The notes below the pieces were generated by a model, which searched no databases, was not told where the DNA came from, and saw nothing but the letters and a program-made list of their open reading frames with translations. Positions 45,826-54,540 of a DNA stretch of 64,000 nt are shown one piece after another. The stretch lies in assembly GCA_037890055.1 (NCBI GenBank), contig JBBKBD010000006.1. One strand, written 5' to 3'. Source of the DNA: Mediannikoviicoccus sp037890055. Lineage in GTDB: Bacteria; Bacillota; Clostridia; Tissierellales; Peptoniphilaceae. The number at the start of each line of letters is the position of its first letter. Position 1 is the first letter of the stretch. The position numbers and the translations under genes were made by a program.

Positions 45826-46854
45826 CTAAATTATCTTTACATTGCCTGCACAAGATTTTTTTAGTCTATTCATTATCCCTATTCCTAAATTTTTCTCTTC
45901 CACGCCTTCGCATAAAATATTTTCTATTCCATCATCATCACATTGTCTAAGTATGCGAAAAATTAGCGAAGCCATCTCCAGTAGGTTATCCCTACTTCCT
46001 AGAGAATAAAATTTATAAAATGAATTAGCCAAGTCGTTATTATCTTCAAATGTTATTAGTGCAGTTTTTTTATCTTTTAAGTCACTAGCCCTTTGATTAA
46101 AAAAATCTCTCACTTTATATCTATTACCCAATATTACTTCCATGCTACCACTTGGAGCATAATGTTTGTACTTTTGTCCAGGAGATTTTGGAATTTCACC
46201 ATCCTTTAATATAGACTTGTCATATTCTACAGATCCAAAATGAATTTCCAAATCCTCCTTAGAATAAAAACCAGGTCTTAAAATTAAATTTGGTTCACAG
46301 GTGCAGTCAAGCACCGTAGACTCTATTCCAACATTACAAGCTCCTCCATCTACAATTAAAGGAATTTTCTCCTTCATGTCTTCGTAAACATCAAGGGCAG
46401 TGGTTGGCGATGGCCTTCCAGAAAGATTTGCAGAAGGCGCCGCTATAGGAACCTTCGCTTCCCTTATAATACGCCTTGTGATTTCCTTATTAGGCATTCT
46501 AATGGCAACAGTATCTCCTCCACAAGTAACGGTATGTGGAATAATATCTGATTTTTTTAAAATAATTGTAAGTGGACCTGGCCAATAGTACTCAAGAGCC
46601 TTTTTAACTTTTGCAGGAACTTCTTCAACAAGTCTGTCTAGTTCCAAAATTTCAGAAATATGAAGAATAAGCGGATTGTCCGATGGTCTATTCTTCGCTT
46701 CAAAAATTTTTTTACAAGCTTCATCACTAAGTCCATTTCCTCCCAGGCCATACACTGTCTCTGTAGGTATGGCAACAAGTTCATTTTGCGTTATAAACTT
46801 TACTGCCTCTCCCACTACATTTTTATTATTTTCATTAATTATTTCTGTCTTCAT
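45826..46854 (-). CDS. L-threonylcarbamoyladenylate synthase (Sua5 type)
   Basis: Makes threonylcarbamoyl-AMP from threonine, bicarbonate and ATP for the t6A37 modification of tRNA. The YrdC domain (about 1-205) has PTETVYGLG, KNRPSDNPL and APSANLSG. A linker with SPGQKYKHYAP and a C-terminal Sua5 domain (about 225-342) follow, so this is the long Sua5 form. It overlaps the CDF gene by 20 bp and has only a weak site of its own, which suggests coupled translation. Confidence 0.95.
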   Translation of the reverse strand: MKTEIINENNKNVVGEAVKFITQNELVAIPTETVYGLGGNGLSDEACKKIFEAKNRPSDNPLILHISEILELDRLVEEVPAKVKKALEYYWPGPLTIILKKSDIIPHTVTCGGDTVAIRMPNKEITRRIIREAKVPIAAPSANLSGRPSPTTALDVYEDMKEKIPLIVDGGACNVGIESTVLDCTCEPNLILRPGFYSKEDLEIHFGSVEYDKSILKDGEIPKSPGQKYKHYAPSGSMEVILGNRYKVRDFFNQRASDLKDKKTALITFEDNNDLANSFYKFYSLGSRDNLLEMASLIFRILRQCDDDGIENILCEGVEEKNLGIGIMNRLKKSCAGNVKII

Positions 46855-47770
46855 CTACGTTCACCGGATCCATATGAATTACAATCTCTATTCCTGTCTT
46901 TTTTAAAATTTCTTTTTCCAAGCCATCGGCAATTGCATGAACCTCTTTGAAAATTAAATCACTAGGAAATTCCACATGAATTGAACCAACAACCTTTCCT
47001 TCACCATAGTCATGTAGCTCTAAGTCGTGGGCACCAAGTACATGATTTCCATTTTCAGCAATTTTCATAATCTTTTCTTGAGTGTTCTTCGGAAGTGCCT
47101 TTCCTAAAATATAAAATGTGGAATGTTTTAATATTTCAATTCCCGACTTAAATATAATAATCGAAACCAAAATTCCCGCATATCCATCTATGTTAATATC
47201 AAATATAATAAATATCAATATTGAAGCAAGTATTCCTATGGATGAAATAACATCATTAACCGCATCTTCCGCAACTCCTATCATGCCAAGGGAGTTTATC
47301 TTTTCACCTACAACCTTGTTGTAGATATATAAAAATACTTTTAAGAAAAGGGACACTACAAGCAAAGCTACTGAAATTAACGAAGTGTTTAGCGCCTTTG
47401 GTTCGATAATTTTTTCCAAAGAAGATTTAAATAAAAAACCTCCCGTTAAGAGTATAAGTATTGCAACTAAAAAGGATGCAATGTATTCATACCTTCCATG
47501 CCCAAAGGGATGCTCTTCATCGGCGGGCTTTCCAGCCAAGTAACCACCAACAATGGTTACAATGGAAGAAAGAGAGTCCACCAAGTTATTAAAAGCGTCT
47601 GATATAACGGCGATGGAATTTGCAAATAGTCCCACAGCAAGCTTTATTCCAAAGAGTATTAAATTAAAAATCACTCCTATGTAGCCAGACTTTCTAATAT
47701 ATCCATTCCTTACATCAGGATCTTCTAAGTCGTCATTAGAATTTATAAAAATATTTTCTAAACTTTTCAT
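46835..47770 (-). CDS. Cation diffusion facilitator (CDF) metal exporter
   Basis: 311 residues, six membrane helices (about 25-210) and a C-terminal ferredoxin-like cytoplasmic domain (about 215-300). The transport site, aligned with YiiP, reads N-x3-D in FNNLVDS and D-x3-D in EDAVNDV: an N-D-D-D set rather than the zinc-type with His. HPFGHGRYE is the usual loop. Such sets have been linked with Mn2+ exporters, so manganese is my first guess. AGAGGA precedes ATG. It is the first gene of a CDF-sua5 pair. Confidence 0.88.
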   Translation of the reverse strand: MKSLENIFINSNDDLEDPDVRNGYIRKSGYIGVIFNLILFGIKLAVGLFANSIAVISDAFNNLVDSLSSIVTIVGGYLAGKPADEEHPFGHGRYEYIASFLVAILILLTGGFLFKSSLEKIIEPKALNTSLISVALLVVSLFLKVFLYIYNKVVGEKINSLGMIGVAEDAVNDVISSIGILASILIFIIFDINIDGYAGILVSIIIFKSGIEILKHSTFYILGKALPKNTQEKIMKIAENGNHVLGAHDLELHDYGEGKVVGSIHVEFPSDLIFKEVHAIADGLEKEILKKTGIEIVIHMDPVNVDEDRNN

Positions 47771-47818
47771 ATATTCCTCTCAAAAATCTTAATATTAATA
47801 TTATATCACGAAAAAATC

Positions 47819-47847
47819 TTGAAGGGCATTTGAAAATATGTTAATAT
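47819..47847 (+). promoter_or_regulatory. Promoter of tRNA-Leu
   Basis: TTGAAG (47819-47824) and TAATAT (47842-47847) with a 17-base spacer, 17 bases before the tRNA. Confidence 0.65.
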
Positions 47848-47864
47848 AGTTAAGTGATTGACCT

Positions 47865-47951
47865 GCCGGAGTGGCGGAATTGGCAGACGCGCGGGACTCA
47901 AAATCCCGTGGTGGCAACATCGTGCGGGTTCGACCCCCGCCTCCGGCACCA
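47865..47951 (+). tRNA. tRNA-Leu (anticodon CAA)
   Basis: Acceptor GCCGGAG pairs with CTCCGGC. The D-loop has GGCGGAATTGGCAGACGC. The anticodon arm is GGGA-CTCAAAA-TCCC with CAA at 47899-47901. A long variable arm (class II) and the T arm GCGGGTTCGACCCCCGC follow. The terminal ACCA is encoded. It reads UUG codons. It stands alone, convergent with hicB. Confidence 0.97.
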
Positions 47952-47986
47952 AAGTGCGTTTTCGTATATGGAAATGCACTTTTTTA
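47951..47986 (+). terminator. Terminator after tRNA-Leu
   Basis: AAAGTGC (47951-47957) pairs with GCACTTT (47976-47982), extended by an internal TTTC/GAAA stem and ending in a T run. Confidence 0.9.
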
Positions 47987-48005
47987 TTTTGATTTTTTAA
48001 AGCAA

Positions 48006-48032
48006 TAAAAAAGACACCTCTACGGATGTCTA
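48006..48032 (-). terminator. Terminator after hicB
   Basis: AGACATCC/AGGTGTCT-type hairpin on the minus strand, then TTTTTT, just after the hicB stop. Confidence 0.82.
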
Positions 48033-48054
48033 TGTTTTTCAAAACTATGATTAA

Positions 48055-48495
48055 TTAATTAATTGCTATTTTTTCAATTGCCTCTGTTAAAACTTTTGAA
48101 AAATTTAAATTTAATCTTTTTCCTAAGTCATTAGACCACTTAGGTATGGACAAAGTCTTTTTCACAAGTTCATTGCTTCCCAAATAATCTTCTAATTCAA
48201 CATATACCATGGAAATAAAAGAATTTTCTTCATCATAATTGAATTCAAAGTCTTTATCATCTTTAAATGGATTATTTTTAGAAAGAGATATTTCACTAAT
48301 CTTACTCCTTTTAGGAATCTCTTCTCCACTTTCCAATAGATCTGAAACCATCAACCCAAGATAGTCACTTGCCATTAACATGGCATCTTCAATATTTTCT
48401 CCCTGTGTTCCTCCTCCACCTAAATTTGGAAAAGAAATATAATAGTATTCTTCATCGGGAATATAATAAAATAGAGCTGGATAACTAATTATCAT
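48055..48495 (-). CDS. hicB: HicB antitoxin
   Basis: Type II antitoxin of 146 residues. The N-terminal HicB fold has YPALFYYIPDEEYYYISFPNL and GDN-like TQGENIEDAM, the degenerate RNase H-like domain that covers the toxin. The C-terminal part (about 105-146) has a predicted DNA-binding helix pattern (NLNFSKVLTEAIEKI). AAGGAGG is seven bases before ATG. It lies 31 bp after hicA. The promoter palindrome is its likely operator. Confidence 0.9.
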   Translation of the reverse strand: MIISYPALFYYIPDEEYYYISFPNLGGGGTQGENIEDAMLMASDYLGLMVSDLLESGEEIPKRSKISEISLSKNNPFKDDKDFEFNYDEENSFISMVYVELEDYLGSNELVKKTLSIPKWSNDLGKRLNLNFSKVLTEAIEKIAIN

Positions 48496-48526
48496 TTTAT
48501 ACCTCCTTTTTACTTAAGATTGAGGG

Positions 48527-48712
48527 CTATTTCAGCCCTGCATCCTTAAGTATTCCATTTTCGGTTCCTTTTTTAAGTTCACCGTGTGGAACAATAATTG
48601 GTCTTTTGAGTCCTGGCTTCTTTAATTTAATATGGGATCCCTTGCCCCCCTCTACTTCTTTAAAGCCATGCTTTTTAAGAAGTTTGACCATTTCAGCTTG
48701 TGTCATCGGCAT
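48527..48712 (-). CDS. hicA: HicA toxin (mRNA interferase)
   Basis: 61-residue double-stranded-RNA-binding-fold ribonuclease that cleaves mRNA when HicB is lost. Catalytic His27 lies in GKGSHIKL, and the C-terminus has the family LKKGTENGILKDAGL pattern. Toxin-first order and short length are typical. ATG 48712 follows AGGAGG; a second ATG two codons later is possible. Confidence 0.92.
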   Translation of the reverse strand: MPMTQAEMVKLLKKHGFKEVEGGKGSHIKLKKPGLKRPIIVPHGELKKGTENGILKDAGLK

Positions 48713-48736
48713 GTATACCTACCTCCTGACAATTAT

Positions 48737-48765
48737 ATTTTAATACGTGTTTACACGTAAGTCAA
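48737..48765 (-). promoter_or_regulatory. hicAB promoter with operator palindrome
   Basis: TTGACT (48760-48765) and TAAAAT (48737-48742) on the minus strand, 17 bases apart. The spacer itself is a perfect 7-bp inverted repeat TACGTGT-AA-ACACGTA (48744-48759). A repressor bound there would block polymerase directly. HicB or HicAB is the expected ligand. Confidence 0.8.
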
Positions 48766-48792
48766 TGGAGGATTTGTCTTTTCGCAAAATAA

Positions 48793-48822
48793 AACAAAAA
48801 CAGGAGAATATTTCATCTCCTG
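48793..48822 (-). terminator. Terminator after DUF4418/FtsX-like/ABC operon
   Basis: A perfect CAGGAGA/TCTCCTG stem with an 8-nt loop, then TTTTTGTTTT on the minus strand. Confidence 0.88.
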
Positions 48823-48826
48823 CCTT

Positions 48827-49483
48827 TTATTTTAATTTCAATTCACTATCAACTATCTTGTATTTTATTTCTCCTAAGGCTTCTACTTCCGGGTCATGGC
48901 TTGCAAGTATTATCGTCTTGCCCATATCCCTCCACTGTTTAAAAAAATCTAAGGTCTTTTCCTTCCAGTGTTTGTCCAAGTCATTGGTTGGCTCGTCAGC
49001 AATAATTATTTCAGGGTTTCTTGCGTGGTTTATTGCAAGCATTGCCCTTCTTCGTTGTCCTCCACTAAGTGTATGTGGAAGGCTATTCTTTTTATCTTTT
49101 ATGCCGATTGTGTCTAGAAGTTCTTCTATTTCACTTTGAGTGATTTTTCTTCCTGATACTTTTGCTGCAAATTCTATATTTTCAGCAATTGTAAGTGCCT
49201 TTATCATTACTGAGGATTGAAATAGATATCCATAGGTCTTTGAACGAAGATTTGATATCTCTTCATCGTTTAAGTTCCAAATATCTTTATCCTCTACTAG
49301 AACTTTTCCTTCTGTTGGTTTTAAAAGCCCTCCTATTATCATTAATAGCGTGGACTTACCCGTTCCCGACTCCCCTGATATTGTTGTTATTTTACCTCTT
49401 TCTATCTTCAGGTCGATATTTTTTATTGGGGTTACAGCTTCTCCAGTTGTAAATGTCTTTGTTATATTTTGTAATTCCAACAT
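48827..49483 (-). CDS. ABC transporter ATPase (LolD/MacB-like)
   Basis: 218 residues. Walker A GESGTGKST near residue 38, Q-loop in YLFQSS, signature LSGGQRRR, Walker B IIIADEPTN and switch His in LASHD. It is of the class that partners with FtsX-like permeases rather than nutrient importers. Its start ATG shares one base with the permease stop (TAATG). It is the last gene of a three-gene unit. Confidence 0.93.
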   Translation of the reverse strand: MLELQNITKTFTTGEAVTPIKNIDLKIERGKITTISGESGTGKSTLLMIIGGLLKPTEGKVLVEDKDIWNLNDEEISNLRSKTYGYLFQSSVMIKALTIAENIEFAAKVSGRKITQSEIEELLDTIGIKDKKNSLPHTLSGGQRRRAMLAINHARNPEIIIADEPTNDLDKHWKEKTLDFFKQWRDMGKTIILASHDPEVEALGEIKYKIVDSELKLK

Positions 49484-50673
49484 TATATCCCCCCTGTAAT
49501 AGCTTGGCTCGGTTCAATGGATGAGTTCTTCATTATTGGTCTTATGGTTGCAAGTAGTGAAATCAGTATGGCAAATACTAGACTTAGCAACATGGAAATA
49601 ATTATTTGTCTCACGTCCATGCCCAGTGGGAGTGCCATAAGTTTTCTAATTCTCTCTGTTATAAATACCGTTGAGAGTCCACCGAGAATTGCTCCAATAA
49701 GTCCAGCTGTTCCCGATTGAATTAAAACTTCTAGGAAGCTCTCTTGTAGCACTTTCTTCTTGCTAAGTCCGATGGAGCGAAGATATCCTATTTCCGTCTT
49801 TCGCTCTTTTGCCATCATATTATATAGGGTGGATACGGCAATTGCAGTTGTTAAGAACACTAAAATCGCAAATATTAAAAAGAGTTGTAGAAATGTGTTT
49901 GCTTGTTCTTTTACCATATCCCTAACTTGTGAAACGTGAATTACGCCAGCTTTTAAGTCTTCAATTTTTAAGCTGTCTATAAATTTATTTACATCCACTC
50001 CATCCTTTAGTTTTATAAATGAAGTGGTTATTAATTTTCCTGGATCTTTTTCGTCGAAATAGTCGGAAGAAAATGTATTTTTACCTAGCATTCTTACGGT
50101 GTCTATGTCCATAAAGATGGATTCGTCAAATCCACTTCCTGTTCTATAAAGCCTTCCCTTTACATCAAAGACATTATTTAAAAGAAATGCCTTTCTGCCA
50201 AATTCATTTCCTACGTTTTGGCCCAGTACCATCATACCATCTTCAATTTTTTCTATTTTTTCATTTTCAAGCCATGGCTTTATTAAAAAGTCAGACTCAC
50301 CATCTACTCCAACAATTCTATAAATTTTATCCGTACTGCAACATGCGGCCCCAGGCAGGGTTCTTATAAAAAATTCGTTTGTTACTTTTTCTATTTTATC
50401 CTTAGGTAGTCTTTCCATTAGCTTGTCTTCTTCAATGTACTTCATTTCAGCGACGCCACTGTATAGAAAGTCCTGTGGATTGCTCTCTGCTTCAGCTGGA
50501 TAGATAACCACATCCGCACCCATTCTCTCTTCATTAAGCTTTAAACCGTCGTCAATTTCTCTATAGATGTTATACACAACGGTAAAAACTAAAGTGGAAA
50601 GAAGGGTCACAAAGATTGCCAGTAAAACTTGATTTTTCCTTCTGAATACATTTTTTAATGCCAGTTTAAACAC
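49483..50673 (-). CDS. FtsX-like/MacB-type ABC permease
   Basis: 396 residues. An N-terminal membrane helix (about 15-35), a large extracytoplasmic domain (about 40-255) and three C-terminal helices (about 260-385) form the FtsX/MacB topology used for mechanotransmission or efflux. The extracellular part has an adjacent Cys pair (GAACCSTDK). The start is GTG 50673, overlapping the DUF4418 stop (TAGTG). The substrate is unknown. Confidence 0.88.
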   Translation of the reverse strand: MFKLALKNVFRRKNQVLLAIFVTLLSTLVFTVVYNIYREIDDGLKLNEERMGADVVIYPAEAESNPQDFLYSGVAEMKYIEEDKLMERLPKDKIEKVTNEFFIRTLPGAACCSTDKIYRIVGVDGESDFLIKPWLENEKIEKIEDGMMVLGQNVGNEFGRKAFLLNNVFDVKGRLYRTGSGFDESIFMDIDTVRMLGKNTFSSDYFDEKDPGKLITTSFIKLKDGVDVNKFIDSLKIEDLKAGVIHVSQVRDMVKEQANTFLQLFLIFAILVFLTTAIAVSTLYNMMAKERKTEIGYLRSIGLSKKKVLQESFLEVLIQSGTAGLIGAILGGLSTVFITERIRKLMALPLGMDVRQIIISMLLSLVFAILISLLATIRPIMKNSSIEPSQAITGGI

Positions 50674-51095
50674 TATAATTCTACCTCGTTCTTAATAAGT
50701 AATTGTAAAATTCCAAGAACTATGTACACCACGCCAATTACAATAGTGAATGTCTTCATTGTGTGGCATGCCATACCTTCCATTTTACATACTCCAATAC
50801 CTACATTGTCAATGGTTATGGCAATCGATAAAACTCCCATGCCTAAAAGTTCAAGTGTAGACTTTGAGTTTTTAATTATATTTGCAACGGCAACAACTGC
50901 TGTGGCAATTCCTAAGTAAAGTAACGTTACATCTGTCCAATGGCACTTCATAGGAACTTCCATTCCCTTAGCAGTCTCTATCATACCATCGCATGGTGTT
51001 GCAAAAGTCTTTAGTCCAATAATAAGTACTACTGATGCAACTATTGCCAAAATATTATAAATTTTACTTGAATTTTTTTTCATGTTGTTTTTCAT
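50673..51095 (-). CDS. DUF4418-family small membrane protein
   Basis: About 140 residues with four membrane helices. Conserved cysteines occur in TPCDGM, MKCHWT and GVCKMEGMACHTM, which face one side if the helices alternate, and suggest metal or disulfide chemistry. The family is DUF4418, without known function. I chose ATG 51095 (AAGGA nine bases upstream) over 51104. It is first gene of the operon with the FtsX-like permease and its ATPase, so the three may form one complex. Confidence 0.78.
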   Translation of the reverse strand: MKNNMKKNSSKIYNILAIVASVVLIIGLKTFATPCDGMIETAKGMEVPMKCHWTDVTLLYLGIATAVVAVANIIKNSKSTLELLGMGVLSIAITIDNVGIGVCKMEGMACHTMKTFTIVIGVVYIVLGILQLLIKNEVEL

Positions 51096-51104
51096 TTTTA
51101 TCAT

Positions 51105-51356
51105 TCCTTTTTAGGTTTATATTTTATTTCTACTTTTGAAAGTATACTAATTATTAATGGGAAACTAGCTCTTGATTTAATTCATAAGGCTCTATCCTTT
51201 TTTAAAATACCCTTCTATTTTTGCTGATTAGATATGTATAATTATTTTGCCATCAATTTTCGCCCCTATATATTTAATTTTCAAATAATCTCATTTCTAT
51301 TGTATTATATCAACATATTATTACTATTTCAAGATTGATCATTCATTAGCATTAAT
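51105..51356. other. AT-rich intergenic stretch upstream of the DUF4418 operon
   Basis: No gene or clear structured RNA seen. A TATACT box on the minus strand near 51144-51149 may be the -10 of the DUF4418 operon, but I find no good -35. Confidence 0.4.
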
Positions 51357-51390
51357 AGAAAAAAATCCCCTACTGCTTTCACAGTAAGGG
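51357..51390 (-). terminator. Terminator after ileS
   Basis: CCCTTACTG/CAGTAGGG-type stem (one G-U pair) with a T7 run on the minus strand, just past the ileS stop. Confidence 0.88.
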
Positions 51391-51397
51391 AAAAAAA

Positions 51398-54300
51398 TTA
51401 TTTCTTTATTAATTTTATTTTTATTTCTTCACCATTTAAGTCAACTGTCTCTTCATTTAAGTCATTGTTTACTTTTATTTCCACTGCTAGAGTTTCATCT
51501 TTAATAAATTCTCTAAACTTTTCAACAGCACTTTCAACTTCTGCTGTTGGTGTGTACTCTATGATGATGTTGTCTAAGATGTCGTAGTCGTTTGACTTTC
51601 TCATCTGTTGAACTTTTGATATGAACTCTCTTGCATATCCTTCTGCCTTTAGCTCTGGAGTTATGGTAGTGTCTAAGATTACGAATAGATTGTTGTCCAT
51701 TGTTACGTCAAAGCCCTCTTTTGCTGAGACTCTAACTTCAACGTACTCTCTCTTAATTTCCGTATCTTCATCTTTAAGCTTAACTTTTTGAATAGTTTCG
51801 TTTAGTTTTGAAACAAATTCCTTAGCGTCCACTTCTTGTAGGAACTTTTGGAAGTCTTTAATCTTTCCTCCAAGAATTCTTCCTGCCACTTTAAAGTCAG
51901 GTTTTAATTCATAGTTCATAAACTCTGAAAGATCTTTTCTAAATTCCACGTCTTTTATATTAAGTTCTTCTTTTATAAGTGGAACTAAGTCCTCAATAAT
52001 CTCTTTATATTTTGCATCTACCACAATTTCCTTTAATGGTTGTCTTACTTTTATATTTACTTCTTCTCTTGAAGCTCTTCCTAGAGTTACAAGTTCTCTT
52101 ACAATATCCATCTTCTCTTCAAGTTTCATATCGATAAGTGACTCGTCTTCCTCTGGTATGAAGTCAAGATGTACAGACTCTTTATCTGTAAGGTTTCTAT
52201 ACATTTCTTCTGCCATAAAAGGTGTTATTGGAGCGATTAACTTTGTAAGTCCAAGTAAGATTTCGTATGTGGTATTGTATACTGCCTTTTTGTCGTCATC
52301 AACCTCTGTCTTCCAGAATCTTCTTCTGTTTCTTCTGATATACCAGTTTGAAAGGTCTTCTATTACGAAGTCGGATATTTTTCTTACAACCTTTGTTACT
52401 TCAAATATATCCATATCTGCCTTGTATTCTTTAATAAGGTTATTATATCTTGAAAGAATCCATCTATCTATTTCTGGTCTATCCTTTGGTTCTATATTGA
52501 ACTCTCTAGGGTCAATGTCGTCTGTGTTTGCATATAGCTTGAAGAAGTTGTAGGTGTTTTTAAATGATCTAAAGAATTTACTTTCAACTTCTCTAAGTCC
52601 GTCCACGTCAAATCTTGTTGGTACCCATGGTGGAGATACATATAGTGAATAGAATCTCACAACATCTGCGCCATATTCATCGAATAGCTCTATTGGGTCC
52701 AATGTGTTTCCTCTTGACTTAGACATCTTCTTGCCCTCTTTGTCTAAGATAAGGTCGTTTACAAGTACATTTTTATAAGGCGCCTTGCCTGTAGTTAACA
52801 CTGATATTGCAAGTAGTGAATAGAACCATCCTCTTGTTTGGTCAATACCTTCGTTGATAAAGTCTGCAGGGAAAAGTTCTTCAAAGAAGTTCTCCTTATT
52901 TTCAAATGGATAGTGATGTTGTGCAAAAGGCATTGCTCCAGAGTCAAACCAAACGTCAATAACGTCTTTTTCCCTTGTCATTACCTCTCCACACTCTTCA
53001 CATCTTAGGTGAACATCATCAACATATGGTCTGTGTAGTTCTATATCTTCAGAGATGTCTTCGATTGCTCTTTCCTTAAGTTCCTTTCTTGAACCTACAG
53101 ATGTGGTGTGGCCATTTGGACACTTCCATACAGGGAATGGTGTTCCCCAGTAACGTGATCTTGAAATTGCCCAGTCATTTAGGTTTTCAAGCCAGTTTCC
53201 AAATCTCTTTTCACCAACGAATTCTGGGAACCAGTTTACTTTGTTGTTTTCATCTATAAATTTATCTTTAAGTTTTGTAACTTCAATGTACCATGATGGT
53301 TTTGAATAATAAATTAGTGGTGTTCCACATCTCCAGCAATGTGGATAGTTATGTTCAACCTTTTGTTTTTTGAACACCTTGCCCTGTTCTCTAAGGTATT
53401 TAATAACTTCAGGGTCAGCGTCCATTACAAACATACCCTTCCAAGGAGTTTCGTCAAACTTCCCTTCTTCATTAATAGGGTTTATAAGTGGAAGGTTATA
53501 TCTTCTACCTGTTTGATAGTCATCCTCCCCGAAAGCGGGTGCAGTGTGTACAATTCCAGTACCGTCGCTAATGGATACATAGTCTGCCACTGTTACAAAG
53601 AAAGCCTTCTTGTCAGGTTTAATAAATGGAAGTAGTTGTTCATACTCCATGTACTCCATGTCCTTGCCCTTAAGTTCCTTTATAACTTCGTAGCCTTCTC
53701 CAAGAACGCTATCTGCCAATGCCTTTGCTACATAGAACTTATTTCCATTTGACTCAGCTAATATATAGTCAATGTCTGGGCCAACTGTAAGTGCTACGTT
53801 TGAAGGTAGGGTCCATGGTGTAGTTGTCCATGCTAAAAAGTATTCATCATGGTCAACTCTCTTAAATGCCACAGTGATTGTTTCAGTCTTTATATTCTTA
53901 TAACCTTGAGCAACTTCGTGTGATGCAAGGCCTGTTCCACATCTTGGACAGTATGGAAGTATTTTTGCGCCTTCATATACAAGGCCCTTCTTGAACATAT
54001 TGTCAAGTAACCACCATACGGTTTCGATGTAGTTGTTATTTAAAGTGATGTATGGGTGGTCCATGTCCGCCATAAAGGCCATTCTATGAGACATCTCTCT
54101 CCATGCCTTTTCATATGTGAAAACAGAATTTTTACATTCTTTGTTAAAGGCTTCAACACCATACTCTTCTATTTCTTTTTTGCTTTTTAAGTTTAATTTC
54201 TTTTCAACTTCAATCTCAACAGGAAGTCCATGTGTATCCCATCCTGCTTTTTTCTTAACTCTGTAGCCCCTCATAGTCTTATATCTACAGTTCATATCTT

Positions 54301-54496
54301 TTAAAGTTCTAGATATAACATGATGTATTCCTGGTTTTCCATTTGCTGTAGGAGGTCCGTCAAAGAATACATAGTTTTTATCCTTTGGTCTTTGCTTTAC
54401 AGTTTCATGTAATAAGTCAATTTCTTTCCAATACTCTGCAGTAGCAATCTCTCTTTCTCTTACCGGCTTATTGGAAAGGTCTTTAAATTTTGCCAT
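51398..54496 (-). CDS. ileS: Isoleucyl-tRNA synthetase, IleRS2 type with inverted GxHH motif
   Basis: Charges tRNA-Ile. 1032 residues with the eukaryote-like IleRS2 architecture. The class I first signature, normally HxGH, reads G-I-H-H at residues 56-59 in KPGIHHV. The second, KMSKS, is intact near residue 594. The editing CP1 domain lies at about 190-400, a Cys4-type zinc motif (CPRCGTG and CEECGEV) is visible, and the anticodon domain is C-terminal. IleRS2 enzymes resist mupirocin, and a natural GxHH form has been reported to give hyper-resistance. Regulated by the T-box leader directly upstream. Confidence 0.95.
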   Translation of the reverse strand: MAKFKDLSNKPVREREIATAEYWKEIDLLHETVKQRPKDKNYVFFDGPPTANGKPGIHHVISRTLKDMNCRYKTMRGYRVKKKAGWDTHGLPVEIEVEKKLNLKSKKEIEEYGVEAFNKECKNSVFTYEKAWREMSHRMAFMADMDHPYITLNNNYIETVWWLLDNMFKKGLVYEGAKILPYCPRCGTGLASHEVAQGYKNIKTETITVAFKRVDHDEYFLAWTTTPWTLPSNVALTVGPDIDYILAESNGNKFYVAKALADSVLGEGYEVIKELKGKDMEYMEYEQLLPFIKPDKKAFFVTVADYVSISDGTGIVHTAPAFGEDDYQTGRRYNLPLINPINEEGKFDETPWKGMFVMDADPEVIKYLREQGKVFKKQKVEHNYPHCWRCGTPLIYYSKPSWYIEVTKLKDKFIDENNKVNWFPEFVGEKRFGNWLENLNDWAISRSRYWGTPFPVWKCPNGHTTSVGSRKELKERAIEDISEDIELHRPYVDDVHLRCEECGEVMTREKDVIDVWFDSGAMPFAQHHYPFENKENFFEELFPADFINEGIDQTRGWFYSLLAISVLTTGKAPYKNVLVNDLILDKEGKKMSKSRGNTLDPIELFDEYGADVVRFYSLYVSPPWVPTRFDVDGLREVESKFFRSFKNTYNFFKLYANTDDIDPREFNIEPKDRPEIDRWILSRYNNLIKEYKADMDIFEVTKVVRKISDFVIEDLSNWYIRRNRRRFWKTEVDDDKKAVYNTTYEILLGLTKLIAPITPFMAEEMYRNLTDKESVHLDFIPEEDESLIDMKLEEKMDIVRELVTLGRASREEVNIKVRQPLKEIVVDAKYKEIIEDLVPLIKEELNIKDVEFRKDLSEFMNYELKPDFKVAGRILGGKIKDFQKFLQEVDAKEFVSKLNETIQKVKLKDEDTEIKREYVEVRVSAKEGFDVTMDNNLFVILDTTITPELKAEGYAREFISKVQQMRKSNDYDILDNIIIEYTPTAEVESAVEKFREFIKDETLAVEIKVNNDLNEETVDLNGEEIKIKLIKK

Positions 54497-54540
54497 TCTA
54501 TATTCCTTTCATTCTATATTACAATTTGGTTGATTAGAAA

